Below, piece by piece: positions 47,064 to 59,571 of a stretch of 64,000 nt of DNA (the first letter of the stretch is position 1; each line of letters begins with the position of its first letter). The DNA is from Neospora caninum Liverpool (lineage: Eukaryota > Apicomplexa > Conoidasida > Eucoccidiorida > Sarcocystidae), in NCBI RefSeq assembly GCF_000208865.1, contig NC_018392.1, positions 2,004,793-2,068,792 of the forward strand, read 5' to 3'. The notes under the pieces were generated by a model. That model searched no databases. It was not told where the DNA came from and worked only from the letters and a program-made list of their open reading frames with translations. The translations under genes and the position numbers were made by a program.

Positions 47064-50000
47064 ATAAGACGGCCGTGCACGAGGCATGCTGCGTTCGTCT
47101 CTCTGTACGCGTATTTCCTTCTCGTTGCTCTTGGACTTACACAGACTTCGAAAAGTCGTTTGTAGACTGCAGGATATTCGGTGAAGACGTCCCTCACTGC
47201 TTGAATGGCTGCTGGCGTGAGAAGGTGGGAAGACATCCTGGAGCCTGGGCCTCGGCGCGGGTTGTCACCTGAAGACCGGAAACAAGAAAAGGACAAGTGT
47301 GGAATGGCAAGAAACAAAGACTTGTCGCAGCCAGTCTCTCCAGAAAAACGCGCAGAAACCTAAAGATATTCGTGCATATAAAGGGATATCTCCGCTCAAC
47401 TCTCTGGAACTGTTTGCATGCATTCATTTACGCCTGGATGCGCATATATATATATATACATATAGATGTACATACAGAGATGCATGCAGATGTGCATTTC
47501 TACATTTATGTGCATGTGTGTGTCCGGTTGCATTGTTCGTTGATGACTACACACGGGCTCTTTCTGTTTCCGGGTCGATCTCTACGGGTCGTTTTGTCTG
47601 TGTATTCCTGTGTGAAGAGAAAGAGACACGCGTATGCATGCACTCCACTATGCACATATCTACACATATACATATACGTATATATATTCATGTATATATA
47701 TATATATATATATGTGACATGAATGTTCTTCTGAGAGGTCGGTGGAGAGCGGGAAGCACTTACCATCCTTTCGAGGCCCCATGGAGAGAGGATAAGAATA
47801 TCCTGGCGAGAAGAGAGGCTCTGAAGAATTTGGGACGAACGTCGCAGTTCCGTCGGCGCCTTCGATCTTTTCTGGTCTGGTGCTAGCGATGATGTGCAGG
47901 CCGCAATCCTGCGAAGGGACGAGGCGTTCGACAAGAAACCCGACATGAGAGAGGAAAACCGGAAAAGGCGAAACAGTTGCCGCGTCTGCTGGGCTCTCTC
48001 GCGGCCAGTGCTGGCGACCGCATGCAAAAAGTGGATGTCTACGGATCGCTTCTTCCTCGCGGCAGTCGTGGTTCCCTTGGGAAACGAGCCTGAAGAAAAA
48101 GCGAGGTCAGCGACGCCTTGCAGACCCCCCGTCCTCTCGCTCTCTGTCTGCGGTTTCCATCCGCGAAAGGAGAAGCGCGCATCCTTGTTGGACAGCCCGC
48201 AACGAGGAAAAAAGGCACCACACGGACGGGCGCTTTGCTTACCTCTCGGCGTTCGGCGAGCTTGAGGAAGAAGGACGAGGCGACGGCGTAGAAGACAGAC
48301 AGGGGCATCTTCAGGAGCGCAGCGGCCTCCGGGACGGTGTGCAGAGGCGGAGGCTGAAAAAGAAGGGCGAGGCCGGAAGGTGAGCAAGGTGCGAGAAAGC
48401 TTCGCATGCAGAGACACCGGAGAGACACACGTGGACAAACGCGGAGAGACGAAGCCGCGCCGAAGACTCGCACCCTTTTGGGGAAGAGAACGGCGGTGAG
48501 GCGAGAGCAGCACGAAAAAAGGCGAAGACAAGAAATGGACACACACAGGTGCCCAGAAAGGCTCAACAAGTCCCTGTCTTGTGCCGATCTCCCCCGTCCC
48601 TTACCAGGCACTGGCGAATAACGCGGTCGATGTTCCACTGGAGTTTTTGTTGGTTGTCCTGTCTCCGGTCTCGCGCGGCCCACGGACTGAAGAAGAGAAC
48701 GCTGACTTTGTCTTCTTTTCCGCGGTCTGCGTGATTTCTCTGCAGAACAGCCACGACCTCTCCACAACACGCGAGCATACTTTCTCTCTGGTCCACGACA
48801 AGAACTTCCGTCCCCTCTCTCCATTGAGCGTCTCCGCCGGCTGTCTCCTCGCGCCCCGCCTGTGCGCTCTCGGGCGCGAGCGGAGGGCGGAGACACCGCG
48901 GCAAAGGCACGGGGAGGGAGACGAGGGGAAGGAGACGGAAGACAGGTTTCTCCTCGAAGACAACTGCAGGCGAGCGCGCATCCGCAAAAACCTCCACAGC
49001 CCTGACAGGATTCAACTCGAGCAGAATGGAAGACGGGAGCGTGGCGGGATGTGCGCTTCGACGCGCGACTTCGGCCTTTTGCCCTGGAAGCGCAAAAGTG
49101 ATCAACTCCGCGAGACGCAGAAAGTCCTCGGCAGACGAGAGCGCGAAGCGGGCTAACGCCGACGGAGACAGCGACTGCGTGGCGAGAGGGAGGGAAACTT
49201 CGTTCTTCGGCTGGGTCGGCGAGGCACGAGCAGACAAGGCCGCGTAGGCGGCGTTCGCGGGGAAGTCCAGACCGATGCGCTTCAGTCGACGCGTCTCCGC
49301 TGCGACTGCTTCCTGCTGCTGGAGCGGCGGGGTCGACTCTTCGACGCCGACAGGACAGGGTGAAGAAAACAGGAAAGCCGGCGAGAAGGAGGAGAGACAG
49401 AGCGACTGCGCAGGCAACGCGTAGTAGAGATTGGGCAACCACACTGCAACCTGGAAACCGGAAAGAAAAAGAAAGAGACCGCCGTCGTGAGAAAGAGAGG
49501 CGCGCGCGAAAGAACAGAGACATACGCGCAAGAAGAGGGAACGCAGAGACAGAAACCAGAGGGCTCAGAAGAACAAAATCAGCAAGGCGAAAGAGAAAAG
49601 GAGGGAGAAGGAAGAGGAGGAAATCGAAAGAAGGGAAGAAACGGCGCCACAGGAAAAAGACTCCAGAGTGGGGACTGTCTCCTGACTTGTCTCTTTCCGG
49701 AGTCGCTCTTCTCTCGCCGTCTTGCTCAAAAAAAAGAGGCAAAACGCGGCAAAACGGAGCAGCGCGGCGCTGGCGCTGATACGGCAAGGCGGAAACACAA
49801 GCGAGAGATTCAAAACAAGGACGCACCAGTCCAAAAGCTCCCGTCTCCGGCGCTGTGTTTCTGTACGTTTCTCTGTCTGCGGTTTTTGTCTCTTTCTGTC
49901 TCCGATTGGCAGGCCGCGTGTCCCTTTTCTTCTCCTCACCGGTTTTGCGAGACGCAGAAAGGGAAAGTCGTAGTGGAGCAGCGGCGCGCGCAGGTACGGG

Positions 50001-53000
50001 AGGAGATGCTTCGCGGGATCGAAGGGCTCTACCGCCCGCGTCAGTTTTGCATGCGCAGCTTCTGAAGGCCCGTCGGAGTCGTCTGACCTGGCGAGGACAG
50101 GCGCGAAGAACGACGCACCAGAAGCCGCAGCGGCGTAGGGCGGCACGACTTGAATCAGCACTGAGTTCTTCTTCGATTCGCTGTTGAAGACTTTCACCCC
50201 AACGAAGTAGTCCCACTGAAAACGCAGAAAGGAGGGACAGCGCAAAGGGCCTTAAAAGACGAGAGAGAAAAAGAGAGGACGAGACAGGACGGAGCGAGAA
50301 GAACGGCGACCGGCAAGCAACGAAGGTGAGCGAGGCCACGTTTCCTTACTTCGAAGTTGAGGCGGTGAAGGGAAGGGAATTCTGCGAGGAGAGGCTTGGT
50401 TCCTGTGAGGACAAAGTTTGGAAAGGCGTACGCGTTCCGAGGAAGGGCGGGCCCTCTGCATGCATCGACGTCTACTCCGCCTGGCAGCTTTCCGTCGGAG
50501 ACGCCTCCGCCTTCTCTTTGTCTCTCTTTCTCGCTCATCTCGACCACCATCGCAGGCGGGCAGACCTCAATCACTTCCTCGCGCACGCAGGAGTGTTTCA
50601 GACTCGGGAAGACAGACGGCAGGGACGAAATCGCTTTCCGCGGCTCCAGCGAAGCGGCGGCACGCGCGAGCGACGCGTCGAGCAGCGATTTGTGGGGCGG
50701 AGCCCGTCCCTTTTCTTCTGCCACGCGCTCGCGGAAGAAGAAGAAGCGACAGGCCATCACGGGGTCTTCCTCGTCTTCTCCGCCGAACCACTGAATCGCC
50801 GAAGAGCTCTCGAGAGCCTCCGCCTCGTCCGCCGCAGTCTGCGCAGCGACGGCCAGCCGCCTCAGCGTGCGGGAACGCAAATGACGGTCCCGGTACAGCA
50901 GAACGTTTTTCCCACGCGTGTTGCGGCGCGCCTCCTCCCCCGTCAACTTGGAGAAGAGCGGAAGAGCCTCCTTGTACAGAAGCTTCTCCTCGATGAAAGG
51001 CAGCAACGTCACGCCTCCCCATGGCACCTGAGCGGGAAAACACGACGAGACAGCAGGGGTTTAAAACGGGCACAGAAAGAGGGAAAGGCTTCCGACGCTT
51101 GCTCTAGCTTTCGCCTCTTTGGAGTTTTCATCGCCAACAAAGATTCGATCGAAGCACTCTCCGTCAAGACACACACAGACATCAGGAAGAAGGAGACTTT
51201 CGCGCAGGCGAAAACCGCCAAAAAAAGGCGCAACTCGTTTCCTCCACCGCACGCGTCTTCTGCCTGGTCGTCTTTCGCGCTGGTCCCTTCCTCCTCGCGT
51301 CTCTTCGAAGGGATGCTTTTTCACCCCACAGGTTCCGGCGCCACCGTGTGCGTCTCTCTCCTTTCTCTCTTGTCTCTGTTCTCCCTCGTCTCTTCCAGCG
51401 GACTCACCGTGCAGCCTTCCATGTCCACCTCGAAATCCGTTGGAAAGTACGGCAACAGTTCCAGCGACGGAGACAGCAGAATTTGCCGCAGGGCTTTGGG
51501 CAACAGAGACGCACTCCTGAAGAGACCGAAAACGAACAAGCCGACAAACACGCGTCGCTTCTGGTGAGAGACGCACCGTGATGCAGGAGTCGCCCGAACC
51601 GGTTCTCGTCTTTGAACCCCCCTGCTCTCCGTTGTCTTTTGCTCTTTGATCGATATTTTCTCATCGACTTTTTCGTGCACTGTATGTGCGGCCCCCAAAC
51701 AGAGAAGAGGAGCTTTTGCCAGCGCGAGACGGTTTCTTCCCTCGGCCCTCTCTCGCGACTTCTTCTGTTTCCGTCTGAGCTGCTCGTGCCGCTCTCACTG
51801 GGCATAAAGCGAGAAGAAGGACAGAAAAGAGCGGAACGCGTGGAGCACCAACTTTGCTTTCTTGTTCTTGTTTCCGTCTCTCTCTCGCAGCCGCTTTTCT
51901 TCCCTTTCGTCTTTTCTTCTTTGCCCTTTTTCCGTTTTGTCTGTGGGCCGCTTGGCTCCGCGTTCCGCCTGTCTCGCCTACTTGGGCGGGAGAATCGAAA
52001 GAAGCTGCATGAAAGGTGCGTAGGGTTTGCTGGCGGGGAATCGGATTTCCTTCCGTCGCAAGTCGGCGAGGTCTTTCACGCCCTCGGTGAAGAAGGAACA
52101 ACACAGCACGTCGGTCATGAACGGCGCGTAGTGGTGGGGATAGAACCAGTCCCATCCACTGTAGTGCGGTCCTCTGAAGTAGTAGTAAAGAACCTGCAGA
52201 GGACAGAGACCGAACGGAGCACCACACGGAAACGGGGGAGCTTTACACAGAAACACCCAAGAAATCCGAAAATAAGGAGGCTGAAAGAGTGGACGGAACC
52301 CAAACAGCGACAGAGGAAACCCAACGGCGCTTCCAATGCACAGACAACAGGCGGCACGGCTGAGAGAGAGAAAGGGAAAGAAAACCGAGAAGGACGAGTG
52401 GCAAGGAAGCAGCGAAAGAAATTGAAGGGAGCGCACGACGAGAGAGAGCGGAAAGATAGGAAAGAAAGAGAAGTGGAAAGATAGGACAGAAAGAGAAGTG
52501 GAAAGGAAGAAGAGAAAGAGAAGTGGAAAGGAAGAAGAGAAAGAGAAGTGGAAAGGAAGAAGAGGTGGAGAAGAGCGAATAGACGAGACCGGCAACCTAC
52601 CCACTGGAGGCCTTCGAGATAGTCGACAGCGAGGCGGTCAATCTGTTTTCTGCCTTCCGGTGTGTGCCCATCCATGCCCATCTTCTTGAGGTAAAAAGCC
52701 TGTCTGTACGCGAGAAGCGCGTCCCCCGACGGAGGCGGTTTGCTCTCTGCGTGCGCCTCTCTCTGAGCCAGGGACGAAACAGGAGAGAGGCGGGGGAGCG
52801 AGAAAAGATGAAGACAGCAAAACAAAGGAGAAGAGAAGAAGCAAAAGAGAAGAAGAAGGCACAAGAGACGGGAGACAGCAGACGAGAAGGATACGAGGGA
52901 AGCGAGGACGAAGACGAGAGCAGAAAAAGGCGCAGTGCAAAGAGATCTGAATACACGCGGAAATTCGTCAACGCACGTATTCGTAGAGGAGAGACAGGGA

Positions 53001-54655
53001 GAACGGTTTCTGTCTTTGTCGACGAAGGGAGGGAAAACCCCGAAACCAGCCTGAGCGAGACAATTATCTTCCCAGCAATCGATCGTCTCGCTGCATGCAA
53101 GCTCCACGGCCTCCCCCCTCTCCTCTCCCGGGCACCTGCCTCAGAACGTCCAAGACGAAAACGCACGCACCGCGTTTCTGCGCTTCGACTGGATCCACTG
53201 GCTGTCCGCGGCCCACTCCTGGAGAAGATCCGTTTCGACAGTGTCGACGAAGAGGGAAAGAAAAAGGAAAAAGTTGCAGAAATCGATCTGGCCGCACCCC
53301 GTCGACAGCCAGGGCCCTGCGGGGCTCGGCGCCTGCTCGGCGAGGACGGCGTACCCCTGAGAGAAACGAGGAAGGAAACAGAGCGACAGCGTAGACTTCC
53401 TGGACACGCCAAAAAAGGCGATGTACCAGAAACCCAGCACAGGACGCGGCGCGCTGTCCCCATCTTTCTCGGGAAGGCGCACAGAGACAGCGTGAGGCGA
53501 GCGCGCTGTCGCGAGCGCGTGCGCGTTCGAGCCCAGAGCCCTGCTAGGCTCCTCGCTCTCTGGACATCTCGCGTCTCTCGCGTTCTTCTTCTCTTACTTG
53601 CAGGTACTCCTTGTAGCAGGTCATGAGGAGATCGAGGCCGCCGTCGGCGATGTCTGTGGCCTTTGGGTGTGGTAGAAAGTCGTTTCCAACCATGAAGCAG
53701 AAGAGCACGTAGTCGTCGATGATGCGTTCGCGTTCTCGCGGATAGAGAAGAGAAGGGCGGAGACTCGGACTGCCCAGGCTCGCGTCGAAGACGATCTCTG
53801 CGGGCGCGGCGCCGTCCGCCCGCGAAGGCTGCTCTTTCTCGTTTGAGCTCGATTTCAAAGCAGGCGCCGCGCGGAGAGCGACAGCGGCAAACTCCAGAAA
53901 GAGGTACTCTCGCAGGAGGGAAATGTGGAGAAGCTGAAGATTCTCGCGCTTCGTCAGCAGCTGAGAACGCGCACGGGGCGAGACAGAGAGAAACGGCGAG
54001 TGGGAGATTAAGCGAGGAAGCCGAGAAACGAGACAGACGCGCCGGAAAAAAGGCGAGACACGGGAGCGATCGGGGACAGGAAAGAAGCAGGAGGGCGCCG
54101 GAGCGAAAGGCCACGCCGCCCGTAGAGCATGCAGAAGAGAGAAATGCAATTTAGGACAGAAGAGAGAGAAGAGCCAGGCACCTCTCACAGCTCTCAGAAA
54201 AACAGACGAGAAACTCACTCGGTCTTGCGGACCCTTCGTGACAGCTTTTCCGAAAACCACTTCCTCTCGAAGAAGACAAAAGTGCGGCTCGTGCGACGCC
54301 AGTGCTGAAAAAAAGAAAACAGAGACACACAGGAGACACAAACGGAGACAGTGCAAAAAGGGCCTTGAGGGCCGCCGACCTGGACCTTCTCTCCGCTTCC
54401 CAGCAACCTCCATCTTTAAAAAAAATACCGGAACCGCCTTTCATACGCAAATGCCCTCAAAACATCGAAACGCAAAACTGTGGCAGCTAATCTACTACCT
54501 TACAAAAGCACATATATATATATATATATGTAGACAGAGATATACCGATACGTATATACATGTAAATGTGCATTGTCTAAATAGACATATTTACAGGTAG
54601 TGCGTACAGATTTGAAAGCATATGTACATGCATCTATGGATATCCATATGCATGC

Positions 54656-54696
<41 letters not shown>

Positions 54697-56344
54697 TTGA
54701 TGAAGATGAGTTTGTTTACTGCGTCCACGAGCGAACTTACAAAGCATAATAAGATCAGCATCCAAGCCGTAGAGGCAGTGGCGAACATTTCGCCCGCTGT
54801 GGGGATCCGATTTCGAGCACCGTATGAATTGCATGATTTTGTGTTCGCCTTCTCCTGGAAACAACAGGAGAGATCGAGAATCTCAGCCCAGACTTTGAAA
54901 GGCAAACGAACAGCTCTATCACGAACCGGGCAGAACCACACCTATCGCAGAGAACGTATATATATATATATATTTCTATCGCATGCATGTGTCTAGACAT
55001 ACCTATGAAGATCCACATTCATATCTCTACATATATCTGCATATCTGCATATATATATATATATATATACGTATTTATGCGCATGCGTTTCTTTGTCGTT
55101 AAAAGATATGGGAAGAGAAACGGCGGGAGAGAGTCGACTGAACGGAACTTTGAAGCAAAGAAGAGATCCGCTGAAGGCGTTAAGCCTCGCTTCTCACCGG
55201 GGACGTCCGGGCCAGAAAGCACAACTTTGAGATGCTTCCACCGCGCATCTTCGTTCAATTTTTTTTCGCAGAAGAAGCGCAGATGACGGAAGAACTTGGC
55301 CATGAACTCCGTTCCCGGAGAAATGCAGTTGGAATCAAAGTGTCCTCCCGACGGAGGCGACTGCGGGGCACTCTTGTCCTGTTTGCGCTGCATCTTCAGC
55401 AGGCGATGCTCCTCCTTTTGCCGAGCCAGCTCCGCGGCGTCCTTCGCCGCGCGGTAGCGGCGCGCACGCTGCAAGAATCGAGCAAGAACAAGAAGAACGG
55501 GAGGATGGACACGAAAGAGAGGCAGAGAGAGAAAGAAAGAAGAAAGAAAGACAGAACAGAAGGAAAGAAGCGAAAGAAATGGGAAGAAAGAAGATGAACT
55601 AAGAAGAGGAAGAAAGAGGAGGAAAGAAGAAGAGGAAGAAAGAGGAGGAAAGAAGAAGAGGAAGAACGGAGAGAAAGAAGAGTGAGACAGTGAGGGAGGC
55701 ACAAAGCCACAGGCAAGAGGTGAGGAAAGAGACAAACGCGCGGGAGTCAGGCTATTGAGCACGGGGCGAGACGACGAAGGAGAGCGACAGGAGGAGAGTC
55801 CCTCAGAATGCGTTTCTGTTCTTGTTCAACGCTTTTACCTGTTGATTCATCTTTGCACGAGGCGCAACACCATCTGCTGCCAAGACCAGAAATTTCTTCG
55901 GATTGACAGTGGAGATGATGAGGTCGAGAGCGGCAAAAACGTCAACCCACATCGCGTCTTCACTCTCATGCAGCATTCCCCCTGCAAAAAAGTGAAAGCA
56001 CACCGGGAAATCCAACTGTATACATAGATATACGGATAGAGCTATATATAGATAGATGCATCCACATGAATAAATAGGAAATCAGCTTCATGGATGCGGA
56101 GGTCGACGCCGAGAAGGAAACAGGAGAACGTGATGACGCGAGTGACGCGCAGCAAGGCGTGCTGTCGCTACAAGAGGTGATCTCGAGGGGGGTGTTTACC
56201 TGAGTTTCCATGGGAGCACGTGTGCAGAATGCCGTTCATATCGAGGTAGAGGTTGTCGAATTCCGGCAACGACGCTTGCGTGATTTTTTCGTTGATGAGC
56301 GGGTAGCGCTCACTAAGCCACCGGTAGAACCTGCCGATCCCCAT
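42594..56344 (-). CDS. XRN1: XRN1-type 5'-3' exoribonuclease, 20 exons
   Basis: Exons: 56344-56200, 55981-55839, 55468-55198, 54854-54741, 54304-54219, 53960-53598, 53356-53171, 52762-52601, 52193-51982, 51516-51408, 51027-50350, 50215-49940, 49450-48605, 48353-48243, 47908-47764, 47268-47141, 46633-46462, 45292-44918, 44480-44398, 43907-42594. Phases close throughout; 1,972 residues. It degrades 5'-monophosphate RNA, chiefly decapped mRNA in the cytoplasm. Catalytic acidic motifs are present: [10 protein letters not shown] start, DMNGILH (Asp35), [14 protein letters not shown] (Asp85), PGEGEHKIM (Glu187/189), GLDADLIML and MVGNDFLPH. Later conserved pieces are [30 protein letters not shown] and an SH3-like segment, [12 protein letters not shown] with [11 protein letters not shown]. 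The SH3-like part favours XRN1 over nuclear XRN2. The last exon adds 437 disordered Pro/Ala/Ser-rich residues. Some C-terminal exon choices (47268-44398) are less certain than the catalytic half. Confidence 0.93.
46281..46335. repeat. 10-bp GGGAGAGAAA repeat in an XRN1 intron
   Basis: Five direct copies of a ten-base purine unit in the intron between exons 46633-46462 and 45292-44918. It is CU-rich in the transcript. Confidence 0.9.
46925..47061. repeat. Compound (TATG)n-(TA)n microsatellite
   Basis: About fifteen TATG units (46925-46988) pass into a TA tract (to about 47014). A second TA tract follows at 47030-47061. It lies in the XRN1 intron 46634-47140 and has the same order of units as 2425-2508. 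Confidence 0.95.
52471..52570. repeat. 25-bp purine minisatellite in an XRN1 intron
   Basis: AAGTGGAAAGGAAGAAGAGA-type units start at 52471, 52496, 52521 and 52546, in the intron 52194-52600. Confidence 0.85.
54655..54695. repeat. (TA)n-(GA)n compound microsatellite
   Basis: Eleven TA dinucleotides pass directly into about ten GA dinucleotides, in the XRN1 intron 54305-54740 to 54219 side. Further TA tracts lie at 54508-54528, 54958-54972 and 55050-55070. Confidence 0.9.
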
Positions 56345-58126
56345 CTTGGAGAGCAGGCGGAAGAGACGCGCGAAACAAACTGGAAAAGACTCCCTGACGG
56401 GGGGACACTGGCGAGGACCGGAAGTTCCCTCTTCGCAAGGACACCGGGCGGCGCAGTTCTCGGCTATTCGGCGTAAAACCGAAAACGGGTCGGCACAGAG
56501 AGACGGAACCTGTCTCCGAAAAAGAAGACCACGTCAATTCGAGAGAGCAGCAAGGCGACAAAGAGAGCGGAAACGACTGGACAGACTGGAAAGCAAATAC
56601 GCAAGAACGCCTTTCCCTCCAGAGGAGAGAGACAACACAAAGGCGTCAAGAGACGGCAAAGGCTGCGACGCTCGAAGGCTGACGACTCGCGGCAAGTTTG
56701 CGCCGAGAATTGAAAAGAACGTTCCCTTTCGAAACTCATTCCCTGCTCAGGCGCTGCAGCGGCTGCAGCGGGACAGGAAGAAAGGATCTTTGCCTCTGGA
56801 GAAAGAATTTTTGCCTGGGAAAAGGGGCTGAACCTGCGGCGGCGAAAACGGTGAGAGCACGTGGCAAGCATTCAAGTGACCCAGGCACGTCCTCCGGGGG
56901 CGGCATGTGGAAGTCCGTCCCTCTTTCTTCCTCTCCCCTCTCCCTCGCAGTTCTTCCGCCTCGCTGTGCCTGTGTGGGTGCATGCAAGATCTCTCCCGGG
57001 TGTCCGGCCTTGGGTCACATTCGCAGGAACAGCTTTCGCTCGCGAGATATGTGGACAGGTGCGTCCACGGAGACACGCGACGGGGGCATGGCTGAGACAG
57101 GAACCTAAGGGACTGGCGGGTGTGCACATCCCCGTCTTCGTGAAGCGCCGGTGGCAGGGGGGGGCCGCGTCGACGCGTTTCAGGCGCAACTCGCCGAGAG
57201 AAAAAGAGGGAGTTGCCGAAGAACGAGAAAGAACGCAAAGAAGGGACGTTTCAGACCTGCGATTGGCGTCGTCGCCTCGATGCGGTTCGGGAATGTCGAT
57301 TTCCCGAAACGACGCGGTCAGGCAGACAGCCACTTTAACGAGCGAAGAACGGCGAAAACGAGAGAAGACGCGCGAGCGCGACTTCTCCGCAAAAAACTTG
57401 GCCGTGAAGACTTTCCAAAAAACAACGCAAGCGACAACTGCGACGAGTCCCGCGGCGCGAGAAGCGCGGGCGGCGAAGAAACAAGAAAGCCTCGGCCTTT
57501 GTTTGAGAGAGACACGTGATCCTCGGAAGTCGTGACAGGCCGGTCGGAAGCTGGCAGAACGAAAGACACAAATCTCCAAGAGTGGTTTGTCGAACAATTT
57601 CTCGCTACAGAACGAGAAACGAACGCCGTGTGCATGCCAAAAAATCCCGACATATACACGCTGCCGCATGCACTTCCCGCTTCTACCGTGGACTTGGGCC
57701 GAGAAAAACGCACAGCGAGTCGTTTCTCGGCCCGAAGCCTCGGGGAGGAGAAGCCGCTTCGCCTAGTCCAGAAGAAAAGATGTAAAACAGGGAGACGCGG
57801 TGGAGCGACGCGTCGAGATTCCCCTGGCGAGTCGGTGCACATGACTCTACGCACATCAGGTATCTACGGCAGACACGTATGTCTGTCGACGGTACAAAAC
57901 CTGCAGCAATGTACAAATATGTGTACATATATATGCAAGTATGTGTATGCAGTGTGTCTTGCTGGATCATCACTCGCTAGGCAAAGGCGCTGGTATGCAT
58001 TTACTGCTGTATACATGTATACATACACTAGGGGAGCAGCCAGCACATACGAACCGGTGTTAGCCATTTCGAGGCTTTTTGCGCTGGGAAGTAGAAGCCA
58101 ACCTTTTTCGGATGCAGCACAAGCGT
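56345..58126. other. 5' flank of XRN1; no gene supported
   Basis: About 1.8 kb upstream of the XRN1 start. It should hold the XRN1 promoter and 5' UTR, plus the 3' flank of the - strand gene at 58127. Long frames on both strands lack splice signals, homologous motifs or codon bias, and I do not call them. Confidence 0.5.
56979..56986. promoter_or_regulatory. TGCATGCA motif upstream of XRN1
   Basis: A palindromic TGCATGCA lies about 635 bases upstream of the XRN1 start codon. This word is associated with Toxoplasma promoters and ApiAP2 binding. It also occurs in introns here, so this is a weak call. Confidence 0.3.
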
Positions 58127-58637
58127 CTAGAAAGCAGTTCGTCGTTTCCACAAGGGAGGCTTCTCGTAGTCGGTTAGCACATAAGAGAGCGAGACGCATT
58201 TAAAGCCCGACGAACGTCGCCCCGAACAGTTGATAAAAAACAAGTCTGGTTGCTGGCACTGCAGAACAGAAAAAAATGAGACGGTCCAGTCCCCCGAGTT
58301 GCAGACCAAGTCGAGCACTCGCACGGGGAAAGAAGGGATTTTTCTGGGCGGAGATGTGGAACCTCCGGTAAGCGGGTCTCGTTGTTTCGCCGTCTTCACT
58401 AGTGTCACGTCCTCAACTCGGCTAGACCGTTGATCTACAGTTACTTCTTTCCTTCCATTTCGGAGCAATCCCTACCTGTGTACTGAATCACAAAGTGCAG
58501 GAGCTTAGGAGATGATAATTTCGTTCCACCGGTTACGTCCACGCGTAGCGTGGCGCCTTTGAGGTGCACGGGGGCGGTTGTGATTGACAGGAGTCTCTGG
58601 GTATCCTTCTCGAAGGACACATTTCCCTGCTTGCAAG
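58127..58637 (-). CDS. Last two exons of an unidentified gene
   Basis: Exon 58637-58476 follows a CCATAG acceptor and ends at CACAG|GTAGGG. Exon 58398-58127 follows a CACTAG acceptor and ends at a stop. Both junctions are phase 1 and match. The product includes SITTAPVHLKGATLRVDVTG, LLHFVIQYTG, then FPVRVLDLVCNSGDWTVSFF, QCQQPDLFFINCSG and SLSYVLTDYEKPP. Alternating hydrophobic residues and a few Cys suggest a beta-rich domain, possibly extracellular. I do not recognise the family. The 5' exons lie upstream (towards 59 kb on this strand) and were not resolved; a small phase-1 exon near 58790-58740 is possible. Confidence 0.5.
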
Positions 58638-59148
58638 CTATGGCAGGTGATTCTTAATGCGAGGTTCCCACTTTTCTAATGGTGTGCGCCTCCAGAAAGT
58701 TAACTCGTTTCGCATCCGGTGCTTGGCGAGGTCGGAATCCGCACCGTCACCTTCGAACCTCTCCGGATTCTCGAAAAGAACGCCTCTGGAACCATCTGCA
58801 TTCCAACAGCAACGCGACTCTCGGAAGATGCGCAATGACAGTTTACACGGCGAAAACGTGACGTGTGAGTCTGCAAGTCGGATTCAGAGGTAGCAACTCA
58901 TGACTGGGCTTCACGATTGGCTTTGACGTTTTTGTGTGGCCGCCGGCCGCCAGAGGAACAAGTTTCTCGTTTTTGGGGAACGGCCCAGATATTAACCACT
59001 TCGCAGTCCACTTTGGGACCAAGCTGCGGGATGCTCCAGCGGCCTTACGAGATCCTCGGAGTTACCGAACAGATATGCCCTTTTTCGGACTCCACCCGCT
59101 TCTGGCTACAATGTCTGGTGCTCTGCACTTTTGGTTTGTCTCTGTGAT

Positions 59149-59571
59149 ATGTCTCAGCATTTGGATGACATGATAGCCTTGCGTCTTTACGGTGATTCTG
59201 CCGCCGAAAGAGCTGCAACTTTTCCCCGACACTGCCTGAGACGTCTCAGGTATACTATGTATTCTCTAGCGGAAGAGACGTGGCTCTCAGAAACTGAGCT
59301 CGAGAGGTGGGGACAAAACCATCTACGCTACAAGTTTGGCTCTCAAGGAGTGACCGAAGTTGAGCATAGCAACAGTAAGGTGGAGGCGTTTTTCCAACCA
59401 ACTGTCTGCTTTAAGTTGAACGCGGCGCTGCTCCACGGAAGGAACGGATCTAGGTGGTCAGTGCACTTCGTCAGAGATGGCAGTATACATGTAGAATTTG
59501 ATATTAACAGTGTCTGTTCGCGCAGCTGCCCCGAAGTTCCTCTTTTTCTGGAGACGTGGGGTCCGCTGTAG
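59149..59571 (+). CDS. Candidate ORF or exon, unidentified
   Basis: An open frame of 140 residues from ATG (MSQHLDDMIALRLYGDS) with a protein-like composition: LRRLRYTMYSLAEETW, WGQNHLRYKFG, then FFQPTVCFKLNAALLHG and WSVHFVRDGSIHVEFDI. No splice sites clearly link it to a neighbour, and codon bias is only mild. Just upstream (58985-59100) another frame reads NHFAVHFGTKLRDAPAALRD, which hints that several frames of one gene, intact or decayed, lie here. Confidence 0.3.
   Translation: MSQHLDDMIALRLYGDSAAERAATFPRHCLRRLRYTMYSLAEETWLSETELERWGQNHLRYKFGSQGVTEVEHSNSKVEAFFQPTVCFKLNAALLHGRNGSRWSVHFVRDGSIHVEFDINSVCSRSCPEVPLFLETWGPL

Noticed and set aside
47908..48114. XRN1 exon frame containing [15 protein letters not shown]
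   Set aside because: Its acceptor is phase 1, but the exon before ends at phase 0. The phase-0 acceptor at 47909 gives a far better continuation ([13 protein letters not shown]).
48039..50339. A 766-residue open frame on the - strand
   Set aside because: It contains one real XRN1 exon (48353-48243) but otherwise runs through introns and out of frame over other XRN1 exons.
57532..58203. + strand frame of 223 residues
   Set aside because: It overlaps phase-supported - strand exons (58127-58398), contains TA-repeat-derived Tyr/Ile runs, and shows no motif or codon bias.
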